This document shows, piece by piece, positions 1-5,857 of a stretch of 5,958 nucleotides of DNA (positions within the stretch are counted from its first letter, which is position 1; each line of letters starts with the position of its first letter). The notes under the pieces are model-generated. The model was not told the DNA's origin and did not search any database. It was given only the letters and a program-made list of their open reading frames with translations. The translations under genes and the position numbers were made by a program. The DNA comes from Holosporales bacterium (lineage in GTDB: Bacteria; Pseudomonadota; Alphaproteobacteria; Paracaedibacterales; UBA11393): assembly GCA_003542655.1 (NCBI GenBank), contig DPKF01000203.1:1-5958 (forward strand), written 5' to 3'.

Positions 1-458
1 AAGATTTTTTTACGCACGGTATAACAGCCTTAAAACCAATGAGCTTAAAAGATATCGCTATTAAAGCAGCTGTTCATGAAAGTACGGTTAGCCGTATTAC
101 AACTTCTAAATTTATGCAAACGCCTATGGGGTTATTCGATTTTAAATTTTTCTTTTCTTCAAAGCTTAATCAATCACAGTTAAATGGGTTATCTTTTATC
201 AATAATTTTCATCAAAAAAATAAAGATGCTGGGGTCGATAATGCAGCGATTACTGTTTCTTCTAAATGTATTATGGAAAAGATAAAACGTCTTGTACAGC
301 AAGAAGACATGAAATCACCATTATCTGATGAAGATTTAAGTGCAATTTTAAAACATCAGGGCGTAGGGGTTGCAAGACGGACAATTGCAAAATATCGCGG
401 TATTTTAAAAATAGAAGGGTCCTCCAAGCGAAAAAATGCACATTTTTTTAATTCTTGA
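1..458 (+). CDS. rpoN: RNA polymerase sigma-54 factor, C-terminal part (cut by the left window edge)
   Basis: Sigma-54 directs core RNA polymerase to -24/-12 promoters and needs an AAA+ activator to open them. The frame is open from the window edge (first full codon at base 3), so the ATG at base 39 is internal: the residues before it read DFFTHGITALKP, the usual lead-in to the DNA-binding domain. The helix-turn-helix follows (SLKDIAIKAAVHESTVSRIT, then KFMQTPMGLF and FKFFFSS). The diagnostic RpoN box ARRTIAKYR is at 372-398, and the protein ends about 19 residues later. About 151 residues are visible; the core-binding and activator-interacting N-terminal parts lie outside. The stretch between FFFSS and the MEKIKRLV helix looks about 20 residues longer than in typical family members as I remember them. 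The gene usually precedes hpf and ptsN in proteobacteria; here atpB follows after 56 bases. Confidence 0.95.
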   Translation, partial: DFFTHGITALKPMSLKDIAIKAAVHESTVSRITTSKFMQTPMGLFDFKFFFSSKLNQSQLNGLSFINNFHQKNKDAGVDNAAITVSSKCIMEKIKRLVQQEDMKSPLSDEDLSAILKHQGVGVARRTIAKYRGILKIEGSSKRKNAHFFNS

Positions 459-483
459 TTGTATTAGGTTCGCGGGGTAAAGT
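455..483 (+). promoter_or_regulatory. candidate sigma-70-type promoter for the atp cluster
   Basis: TTGATT (455-460) and TAAAGT (478-483) are separated by exactly 17 bases. Each matches the -35/-10 consensus at 4 of 6 positions. The -35 box overlaps the rpoN stop codon. A start near base 490 would give a leader of about 25 bases before atpB. No terminator hairpin is visible between rpoN and atpB, so read-through from rpoN is equally possible. In A/T-rich DNA such matches arise easily by chance. Confidence 0.3.
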
Positions 484-514
484 GTTACTAAGTGATTTTT
501 ATTGGTCTGGATAA

Positions 515-1249
515 ATGGATCCGCTAAATCAATTTCAAATAAAAACATATATTCCTTTAAGTTTTTTAGGGATAGATTTGTCATTCACCAATGCATCCTT
601 ATTTATGGTGCTTAGCGTTGGATTGTTTTGTGTTCTAAGTTTGCTTGCAACACGTTCTTGTTCTCTTGTGCCAACTAAAATGCAGTCTTTGGTTGAAAAT
701 ACGTATACATTTTTAAATACATTACTGAAAGAGTTTTGCGGAGAGGGTGGTTTGAAATATTTCCCCTATATCTTTAGCTTATTTATTTTTGTCTTCTTTT
801 CGAATATGGTGGGATTAATTCCTGGTGCATTTACATCAACAAGTCAACTGGTTGTAACAGGTACGCTAGCGCTGATCGTGTTTATTTCTGTGACAGCTAT
901 TGGTTTGCTAAAACACGGATTTAAGTTTTTCAGATTATTTTTGCCCGATGGTGTGCCTTTTTATGTTATACCAATTTTGGTTCCCGTTGAGATTTTATCT
1001 TATTTCATGCGTCCTGTTAGTTTGTCTATTAGGTTATTTGCTAATATGGTTGCAGGGCACGTGATGCTTAAAATTTTTGCTTCCTTTGCTGTGATGATTG
1101 CGGGAACATCTTTTTTGCCACTTTCTATTGTGCCTTTGATTGTAAATACGGCTGTCACTTTTTTTGAAGTTGTAGTAGCATTGCTACAGGCATACGTTTT
1201 TACGATTTTATCATGCATCTATTTAAATGATGCACTAAACCTACATTAA
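515..1249 (+). CDS. atpB: F0F1 ATP synthase subunit a
   Basis: Integral membrane subunit that forms the two proton half-channels against the c-ring. The 244 residues are of normal length and start MDPLNQFQIK, matching the alphaproteobacterial 'PLxQFxIK' N-terminus. An in-frame TAA lies directly before the ATG, so this start is fixed; the Shine-Dalgarno is weak. Hydrophobic segments lie at about residues 27-46, 82-105, 111-132, 147-167, 176-203 and 205-236. The essential arginine is Arg173 in RPVSLSIRLFANMVAGH. His182 (nine residues on) and Glu218 (in FFEVVVALLQAYVF) show the His/Glu arrangement of mitochondria and alphaproteobacteria, the reverse of E. coli Glu219/His245. Gln225 corresponds to E. 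coli Gln252. It is the first gene of the F0 cluster; no atpI-like gene lies between it and rpoN. Confidence 0.97.
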   Translation: MDPLNQFQIKTYIPLSFLGIDLSFTNASLFMVLSVGLFCVLSLLATRSCSLVPTKMQSLVENTYTFLNTLLKEFCGEGGLKYFPYIFSLFIFVFFSNMVGLIPGAFTSTSQLVVTGTLALIVFISVTAIGLLKHGFKFFRLFLPDGVPFYVIPILVPVEILSYFMRPVSLSIRLFANMVAGHVMLKIFASFAVMIAGTSFLPLSIVPLIVNTAVTFFEVVVALLQAYVFTILSCIYLNDALNLH

Positions 1250-1277
1250 TATTGAAACAAGAAATGGAGTATGAATT

Positions 1278-1502
1278 ATGGAAGTTGAAGCAGCAAAAAT
1301 GATCGGTGCAGGCCTTGCTGTATTTGCATTGTTAGGTGTGGGTATTGGTCTTGGTAATATTTTTTCTAGTTTACTATCTGGAATCTCACGTAATCCGGAG
1401 GCAAGTCAAGAATTATTCTCCAAAGCAATTTTAGGCTTTGCGTTAACTGAATCTGTTGCCTTGTTAGCGTTTATTGTGTCTTTGTTGATCCTCTTCAAAT
1501 AA
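1278..1502 (+). CDS. atpE: F0F1 ATP synthase subunit c
   Basis: Hairpin proteolipid that oligomerises into the rotating c-ring and carries the transported ion. The 74 residues form two transmembrane helices (about 8-32 and 50-73) joined by the polar loop SRNPEA that contacts the F1 central stalk. Helix 1 has the glycine-rich GVGIGLGN pattern. Glu58, in GFALTESVALL, is the ion-binding carboxylate in helix 2. The N-terminus MEVEAAKMIGAGLA closely resembles the alphaproteobacterial form. A GGAG Shine-Dalgarno at 1266-1269 lies 8 bases before the ATG and is the best in the cluster, as expected for the subunit needed in most copies. It sits 28 bases after atpB and 12 before atpF'. The helix-1 glutamine typical of sodium-binding rings is absent, so proton coupling is inferred. 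Confidence 0.97.
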   Translation: MEVEAAKMIGAGLAVFALLGVGIGLGNIFSSLLSGISRNPEASQELFSKAILGFALTESVALLAFIVSLLILFK

Positions 1503-1514
1503 GTTTTTTCATAT

Positions 1515-1967
1515 ATGCCACAGTTTGACTCTTCAACTTTTTCAAGCCAAATATTTTGGTTGCTTGTGTCGGGCTTTGCTTTGATTTGTTTTGTGAGGCT
1601 TGTATTAATACCAAGAATTGAGATTGTTTTTAAAAACAGAAAGAATTTTTTACAGGCAGAACAAGAATCAATTAATGCTTTGGAAAAGCAATTAGCAGAC
1701 ATTAAAATTGAACGTCAAAAAGAAGTGCACTTAGCCCAGCAGAAGGCACATGATTTTTTGTTATTGGTTAAAAAAGATTTGGATACTAAAAAAAAACAGC
1801 ATATCGATTTATTAGAAAAAGAAATGCATGATAAAATTATATCATTTGAGGCCAAACTATCAAAAAAAACCTTAGTTGCTAAGCAAGATTATAAAAAGAA
1901 TGTGGAACACTATACAGATATAATTAAGCAAGAAGTTACATATAGTGGTGGCCTGCATGTTAAATAG
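1515..1967 (+). CDS. atpF': F0F1 ATP synthase subunit b' (second peripheral-stalk b subunit)
   Basis: Half of the b/b' heterodimer that forms the peripheral stalk holding F1 against rotation, an arrangement found in alphaproteobacteria, cyanobacteria and chloroplasts. The N-terminus MPQFDSSTFSSQIFWLLVSG is the b' signature, followed by one membrane helix (about residues 11-33), a basic hinge (LIPRIEIVFKNRK) and a long charged coiled coil rich in Lys, Glu and Gln (about 40-135). The length of 150 residues is near normal. No clear Shine-Dalgarno precedes the ATG, which lies 12 bases after atpE, so translation may be coupled to atpE. Its 3' end overlaps the start of atpF by 11 bases. The coiled coil is less alanine-rich than usual, in line with the A/T bias of the genome. 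Confidence 0.92.
   Translation: MPQFDSSTFSSQIFWLLVSGFALICFVRLVLIPRIEIVFKNRKNFLQAEQESINALEKQLADIKIERQKEVHLAQQKAHDFLLLVKKDLDTKKKQHIDLLEKEMHDKIISFEAKLSKKTLVAKQDYKKNVEHYTDIIKQEVTYSGGLHVK
1947..1951 (+). promoter_or_regulatory. ribosome binding site of atpF, inside atpF'
   Basis: GGTGG ends 5 bases before the ATG at 1957. It supports that ATG over the in-frame GTG at 1945, which has no comparable site upstream. Confidence 0.5.
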
Positions 1968-2445
1968 TTCACCATTTTTTATGCTGTTAAGTTTTATTCT
2001 TTTCCTATTTATAGGGTATAGAAAAATATGGCCAGATATTTTTACTAATTTAAAGGATGATATAGAAAAAATTAAAAATGGGTTTGACGCTTTGGAAACT
2101 AAGAAAGCAATACTCAAGAAAGATCTTGAAACTTTAGTATCCAGCCATGTTGAATTTCAGGACGAACTGCAAAAAATTCATGATACTTCATTACAACACG
2201 CAGAAAACATTAAAAATGTTTATATGAAAGATATGGAGTCTTTATCTAAAAGCCAATTTTCTCATATCGATAAAATCCATTTACGGTTGATGCAGCGTTT
2301 TGAAAATGATTCATTAAATTATTTTGCTAAACAAATGAGTTGTGATTTAAATTTATTTTTTGAAACTCAAAAAGATAATCACCAGTTTCATCAAGATGTA
2401 TTGCAAAAATCATTATTTCTTTTACAAAATAATCATAACCATTGA
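1957..2445 (+). CDS. atpF: F0F1 ATP synthase subunit b
   Basis: Partner of b' in the peripheral stalk. With the ATG start the protein has 162 residues: MLNSSPFFMLLSFILFLFIG is a single N-terminal membrane anchor (about residues 5-21), followed by YRKIWPDIF, which resembles the 'KKAWPAI' hinge of alphaproteobacterial b subunits. The rest (about 30-150) is charged and helical, suited to a coiled coil. Choosing ATG over the upstream GTG removes four residues and puts the membrane segment at the very N-terminus, as in the family. The 11-base overlap with atpF' suggests translational coupling. The C-terminal third is poorly conserved to my eye (DLNLFFETQKDNHQFHQDVL, His-rich end); this tail normally binds the delta subunit, which is not encoded in this window. 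Confidence 0.9.
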   Translation: MLNSSPFFMLLSFILFLFIGYRKIWPDIFTNLKDDIEKIKNGFDALETKKAILKKDLETLVSSHVEFQDELQKIHDTSLQHAENIKNVYMKDMESLSKSQFSHIDKIHLRLMQRFENDSLNYFAKQMSCDLNLFFETQKDNHQFHQDVLQKSLFLLQNNHNH

Positions 2446-2450
2446 AGAGA
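2445..2450 (+). promoter_or_regulatory. ribosome binding site of the DXS-like gene
   Basis: AAGAGA lies 6 bases before the ATG at 2457 and overlaps the last base of the atpF stop codon. It favours ATG 2457 over the in-frame TTG at 2442, which would put the purine run inside the gene. Confidence 0.45.
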
Positions 2451-2456
2451 TTGTTC

Positions 2457-4184
2457 ATGAATAATACGCCATATTTAGATCAGCTTAACTCTATCAAAGA
2501 TCTTAAAAAATTAATGATTCCTGAATTGAATGAACTGGCTAGTGAACTTCGTAGTCAAATAATTGCTGAAAAACCTACTTTTCTTGGCTCTTCTTTAGGC
2601 GTTGTTGAGCTATCCATTGCTTTACTGTATGTGTTTAACGATCATCGGGATAAAATATTGTGGGATATTGGGCATCAAAAAGCGCCATATAATCTTTTAT
2701 TGAAGCATACGAAAATAACAGATCAAGATCCTGTTGCCTCAGCAAAGCCAGCGTGTGTTTTGTCAAGGGCCGTTGGGCATGCGCTTTGTCGTGATATGAA
2801 CTATAAGAATTATGATATTATTAGTGTTGTTGGTGATATGTCTCTCTCAAGTGGACAGGCGTTTGAAGCCATGAATCATGCGGGAAGCATTGCTGGAAAA
2901 ATGTTAGTTATTTTAAATGATAATGTGGAAAGCGCTCAAAATTATGGCGGTGCTTTTGGTTATTATTTAAAACAGCTTCATAGTAAACATTTTCAGGATC
3001 AGCCTTGTTTATTTGAAGATTTAGGTTTTAATTATATTGGACCAGTTGACGGTCATAATATAGAAGAATTAATTCGAATTTTTACAAAAATTAAAGATTC
3101 AAAGGAAAAAACGCCATTTTTCCTTCATATGAAAACAAAAAAGGGTAGGGGGCATGCTCCTGCTGAAGCGGATGCAACCTCTTCTAATAGTGTTTTAAAT
3201 TTTGAGTATGCAAATAATAATGCTCAAAATAAAAAGGCATACAAAAAACCACCATTTTTTGCTTGCAAGGCACTTATTGAGGCAGCGCATCTTGATTCTA
3301 AGATTGTGGTTGTGTCGCTTTCAATGTCAAATTATAGTTCTCCATTTTTGGCGTTTAAAGATTTATTTCCAGAACGTTATATAGATGCGGGTGTTTCTGA
3401 AGGACATGCTATATCTTTGGCATGTACGCTTGCAACACAAGGTTTTAAGCCATATGTCATTTTATATTCTAATATGTTGCAACGCGTTTTAGATCAGGCG
3501 CTTATAGATGCATGTATTCAAAGTTATCCTGTACGTTTTATTATTGATCATAGTAGTATTTTATTCCATTCTTCTCAGCATGCAGGTTTTTTTGACTCGA
3601 CGTTTTTAGGAAGTTTATCTAATTTAGTTCTCATGTCTCCTGGTTCTCAGGAAGATGTAGAAGCAATGATTACATTTTCTGCAAAAGAGTTAACGTCACC
3701 TTGCGTTTTAAGGTTGTCAAAAGAACTATTTTTGACACTCGACAATCAAAAGCCTGTTGAATTAGGGGTGGGTAATATAATTAAGAAAGGTGGTAAGGTC
3801 GCGCTTTTATCTTATGGTAGTGTTTTAAAGGATTGCATAGAAGCATCAGAACTTTTAGATGCTAATGGCATCAGTACAACGATTGCTGATGCGCGTTTTT
3901 TGCAGCCATTAGATGAACGTATGTTGCTAAATCTTTCAAATGAACATGATTTACTTGTGTCTGTTGAGGAAAATGCATCGGGAGGATTATCTTCTCATGT
4001 TCTGCGGACGTTAAATAATTTTGGTTTATTAAGTGATAAGCTTAAATATCATCCGATTTATATTAAGGAGTTGGGTGAAATGAAAAATAATCAAAATGTT
4101 ATAACACCAGAAAAAATATTTAATACTATCCTTAATTTGTTAAGTATAGAGGATGATAGCAATACTTTTTATTCTGTTATTTAA
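2457..4184 (+). CDS. degenerate 1-deoxy-D-xylulose-5-phosphate synthase-like protein (transketolase family)
   Basis: True DXS joins pyruvate and glyceraldehyde-3-phosphate, using thiamine diphosphate (ThDP), in the first step of the non-mevalonate isoprenoid pathway. This intact 575-residue protein follows DXS throughout: LGSSLGVVEL (43-52), WDIGHQ (69-74), FEAMNHAG (136-143), LFEDLGFNYIGPVDGH (185-200), KKGRGHAPAE (228-237), a pyrimidine-binding domain (about 265-425) and a C-terminal domain with RFLQPLDE and VSVEENASGG. Retained: Asp127 and Asn156 (ThDP-Mg ligands), Glu315 (activating glutamate), His73, Tyr337, Arg343 and His375. Lost, against E. coli DXS from memory: His49 (Phe42; GGH reads PTF), the HSSTS motif (KPACV, 97-101), the final Gly of GDG (Met128), Arg420 (His365), Asp427 (His371) and Arg478 (Lys422). 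Two N-domain loops are shorter by about 17 and 32 residues. It may still bind cofactor, but standard DXS activity is doubtful. It lies 11 bases after atpF. Confidence 0.85.
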   Translation: MNNTPYLDQLNSIKDLKKLMIPELNELASELRSQIIAEKPTFLGSSLGVVELSIALLYVFNDHRDKILWDIGHQKAPYNLLLKHTKITDQDPVASAKPACVLSRAVGHALCRDMNYKNYDIISVVGDMSLSSGQAFEAMNHAGSIAGKMLVILNDNVESAQNYGGAFGYYLKQLHSKHFQDQPCLFEDLGFNYIGPVDGHNIEELIRIFTKIKDSKEKTPFFLHMKTKKGRGHAPAEADATSSNSVLNFEYANNNAQNKKAYKKPPFFACKALIEAAHLDSKIVVVSLSMSNYSSPFLAFKDLFPERYIDAGVSEGHAISLACTLATQGFKPYVILYSNMLQRVLDQALIDACIQSYPVRFIIDHSSILFHSSQHAGFFDSTFLGSLSNLVLMSPGSQEDVEAMITFSAKELTSPCVLRLSKELFLTLDNQKPVELGVGNIIKKGGKVALLSYGSVLKDCIEASELLDANGISTTIADARFLQPLDERMLLNLSNEHDLLVSVEENASGGLSSHVLRTLNNFGLLSDKLKYHPIYIKELGEMKNNQNVITPEKIFNTILNLLSIEDDSNTFYSVI

Positions 4185-4192
4185 GTGACGTA

Positions 4193-4762
4193 ATGCGCAT
4201 TATTTCAGGAAAATATAAGGGTTTGCATTTATTAGAGCCTGATCGAAATAGGACGCGTCCCACATCTGACAAGGTACGTCAGGCGGTGTTTAATATATTA
4301 GAACATGCTGTCTTAGATGGCGGTTTTCATGAATTATCTATTTTAGATGCCTTTGCTGGTAGTGGTGCTTTAGGATTGGAAGCTTTATCAAGAGGGGCAA
4401 AAAAATGTTTATTTGTCGAAAAATCAGCAAAAGTTGCCAGGGTATTAATAGAGAATATTAAAGCAATAGTTCATCATGGTGACGAGGTCGCTGTGCAAGC
4501 GGTATGTCAAGATGTTACGAAAATCAAGATAAATCAATACTTTGACTTGGTTTTTTTAGATCCACCTTTTAAAAAAACAGATCTTTATTTAAATGTGATG
4601 CTAAACTTAAAACAGCAGGGGGCAGTCGATTCAAAAACTGTTTTTTATGTTGAGTCTAGTGAAAAATTAGATTATGTTCTGCGTGATGCTGGCATGCCGA
4701 TTAGAGAAATTTCATCCCGCCAGTTTGGAAATGTTGTGATATCCTTTTGGTGCTTGGTATAG
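4193..4762 (+). CDS. rsmD: 16S rRNA (guanine(966)-N(2))-methyltransferase RsmD
   Basis: Uses S-adenosylmethionine to methylate N2 of G966 in the small-subunit rRNA, near the P site. All family marks are present in 189 residues, a normal length: N-terminal RIISGKYKG (2-10), RPTSDKVRQAVFNIL (22-36), the SAM-binding motif LDAFAGSGALGLEALSRGA (51-69), the acidic FVEKS (74-78) that closes the cofactor site, catalytic FLDPPF (121-126, the N-methyltransferase DPPF tetrad) and the C-terminal strand RQFGNVVISFW (176-186). The start lies 8 bases after the DXS-like stop with no strong Shine-Dalgarno, suggesting translational coupling. It is the last plus-strand gene of the block and ends 10 bases from the end of the convergent minus-strand gene. 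I see nothing degenerate in it. Confidence 0.95.
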   Translation: MRIISGKYKGLHLLEPDRNRTRPTSDKVRQAVFNILEHAVLDGGFHELSILDAFAGSGALGLEALSRGAKKCLFVEKSAKVARVLIENIKAIVHHGDEVAVQAVCQDVTKIKINQYFDLVFLDPPFKKTDLYLNVMLNLKQQGAVDSKTVFYVESSEKLDYVLRDAGMPIREISSRQFGNVVISFWCLV

Positions 4763-4772
4763 CAGCAAAATA

Positions 4773-5711
4773 TTATTCAAACCCACCATCAGTATTAGCA
4801 GATACAAATTCAAGTGCTTTATCTTCTTTTTTACCATATTTTACGTCATAGTTTATTAACAGTTTAGCTATAACGGGGTTTTCTTTCTGGAAAATAATAC
4901 CATCTTTTCCGCTTAAACATTGTTTTTTACAGACACTATAAAATAGTTGTGGCTTTGGCATGCCAGGGAAATAGCGTGTTTGCGCATACGACATATTTTT
5001 TCCAGATAGCTGAGGCGTGAGATTTTCAATAGAGCATTGTGCTGAGTTATTTATTTTCCCATTTGTAAAGTCGCTAACTTGTTTTACCATAATTTTTGAG
5101 AATTCGCTTGTTGATTGTACGATATTTGTAATTAAGATCGCATAAATATAGTTACTATATTGCCCACACACAACCTGACATTTTTCTGCTGGAAATTGTG
5201 ATGTAGGATTTGGATTTTCTATTGTTGCATTATTATTGGGCTGCGTTTTGTTTAGGTTGAGTTCAGGCAAACGGAGTGTTCCATCTGCATTTTTTGCAGT
5301 AACGGGTTGGGGCATGTTTTGAATAAAGCTTGGAAGTTTTGGAAGCTGTGGTGTTTGCGTTACAGATGCTTGCATTGTGCTTCCCATGGCAACCCTTTGA
5401 TTTAATGCACTATTTGTGGCTTGCATAAGTGCATATTGTGATTGAGCATTTGTTAATGCTTGCATCGTGGAAGGTGTTGTGACAGTGCTATCGGGATAAG
5501 GCGTTGTGATACTTTGAATCCCTAATGGTGTAGTACTCGTGCTATCAGGGTAGGGGGTGGAATTTGTGTTGTTAGCGTTAGTATCAGTATCATTTTCTTT
5601 TTCTAAGGCGCTTACATCGCCAGCTGGCGGATCGTTTGCAGCATGCAAATACGAACTTGATATACTTATACCAATCAGCAATATTAAAAAATTTAAGTAT
5701 GCGGTTCTCAT
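4773..5711 (-). CDS. signal-peptide protein of unknown function with Thr/Pro/Asn-rich repeats and two CX3C pairs
   Basis: I do not recognise this 312-residue protein. The N-terminus has one Arg, a hydrophobic core (YLNFLILLIGISISSS, 5-20) and a likely signal peptidase I site near LHA|AND (after residue 24), so it is probably exported. Residues 26-175 are low in complexity and rich in Thr, Pro, Asn, Ser and Gln, with two 18-residue repeats starting TPYPDST (52-69 and 70-87) and STMQA at 81-85 and 111-115. The rest (about 176-312) looks like a folded domain: CX3C pairs at Cys178/182 and Cys261/265, a lone Cys226, a hydrophobic stretch (YIYAILITNIVQ, 188-199) and a Lys/Asp-rich end. There is no LxxC lipobox. 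No Shine-Dalgarno is evident; the 5' flank is very A/T-rich. Possible roles are a periplasmic, surface or secreted lineage-specific protein. Confidence 0.75.
   Translation of the reverse strand: MRTAYLNFLILLIGISISSSYLHAANDPPAGDVSALEKENDTDTNANNTNSTPYPDSTSTTPLGIQSITTPYPDSTVTTPSTMQALTNAQSQYALMQATNSALNQRVAMGSTMQASVTQTPQLPKLPSFIQNMPQPVTAKNADGTLRLPELNLNKTQPNNNATIENPNPTSQFPAEKCQVVCGQYSNYIYAILITNIVQSTSEFSKIMVKQVSDFTNGKINNSAQCSIENLTPQLSGKNMSYAQTRYFPGMPKPQLFYSVCKKQCLSGKDGIIFQKENPVIAKLLINYDVKYGKKEDKALEFVSANTDGGFE
5451..5558 (-). repeat. 54-bp tandem repeat, two copies, inside the exported-protein gene
   Basis: Two adjacent 18-codon units cover residues 52-69 (5505-5558) and 70-87 (5451-5504). They read TPYPDSTSTTPLGIQSIT and TPYPDSTVTTPSTMQALT, identical at 12 of 18 positions. 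By hand alignment about 34 of 54 bases match. This points to an old duplication kept at the protein level rather than a recent slippage event. Confidence 0.7.
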
Positions 5712-5797
5712 GATAAGGCACAGCCTATTTATTTTGGTCTTAATTTTATTTTACTCGTTAAAGATTAAAATTTTCTTAAAATTAAAAAATATTTTTC

Positions 5798-5814
5798 AAC
5801 CCCAATTCGGGATT
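5798..5814 (-). terminator. weak hairpin followed by an A/T run; possible terminator on the minus strand
   Basis: Read on the minus strand, AATCCC and GGGGTT flank a GAATT loop and pair over 6 bp with one U-G wobble; on the plus strand the same pair is a mismatch. The minus-strand sequence then continues as GAAAAATATTTTTT, so the T-run begins several bases late. It could end a minus-strand transcript entering from the right, upstream of the exported-protein gene. The stem is short and this is a weak call. Confidence 0.2.
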
Positions 5815-5817
5815 AGA

Positions 5818-5857
5818 TTGAAACGTGAACAAGAATCATGAAGACGTTTTGAAACGT
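5818..5857. repeat. TTGAAACGT direct repeats, one within a palindrome
   Basis: TTGAAACGT occurs at 5818-5826 and 5849-5857, 31 bases apart, or about three helical turns. The second copy is the right half of the inverted repeat ACGTTT-TG-AAACGT (5844-5857). The two-base centre is too short for an RNA hairpin, so a protein-binding site would be the more natural reading. It lies 107-146 bases upstream of the exported-protein start. TTGAAA (5849-5854) could also serve as a -35 box for a plus-strand promoter. Function is unproven. Confidence 0.3.

Noticed and set aside
1000..1218. Minus-strand ORF inside atpB, and similar minus-strand ORFs at 1406-1702 and 1872-2117
   Set aside because: They are antisense shadows of well-recognised ATP synthase genes with no protein character of their own.
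1304..1319. GG-N10-GC pattern resembling a sigma-54 promoter, tempting because rpoN is nearby
   Set aside because: It lies inside atpE in the conserved codons for GAGLA, and several consensus positions of TGGCAC/TTGC are wrong. Codon constraint explains it.
1449..1455. Glu-Ser pair (Glu58-Ser59) in subunit c, as seen in sodium-binding c-rings
   Set aside because: Sodium-binding rings also need a helix-1 glutamine; here the matching region reads LGN as in proton-coupled alphaproteobacterial proteins. Ser alone is not enough.
1945..1956. GTG start for atpF, giving four extra residues
   Set aside because: The ATG at 1957 has GGTGG 5 bases upstream and gives the usual N-terminal membrane anchor.
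2442..2456. TTG start for the DXS-like gene, overlapping the atpF stop
   Set aside because: The ATG at 2457 is preceded by AAGAGA at good spacing, and the family N-terminus fits MNNTPYLDQLNS.
5557..5841. 94-codon plus-strand ORF overlapping the start of the exported-protein gene
   Set aside because: It is antisense to the signal peptide region and has no family features; the minus-strand frame has a clear signal peptide and domain structure.
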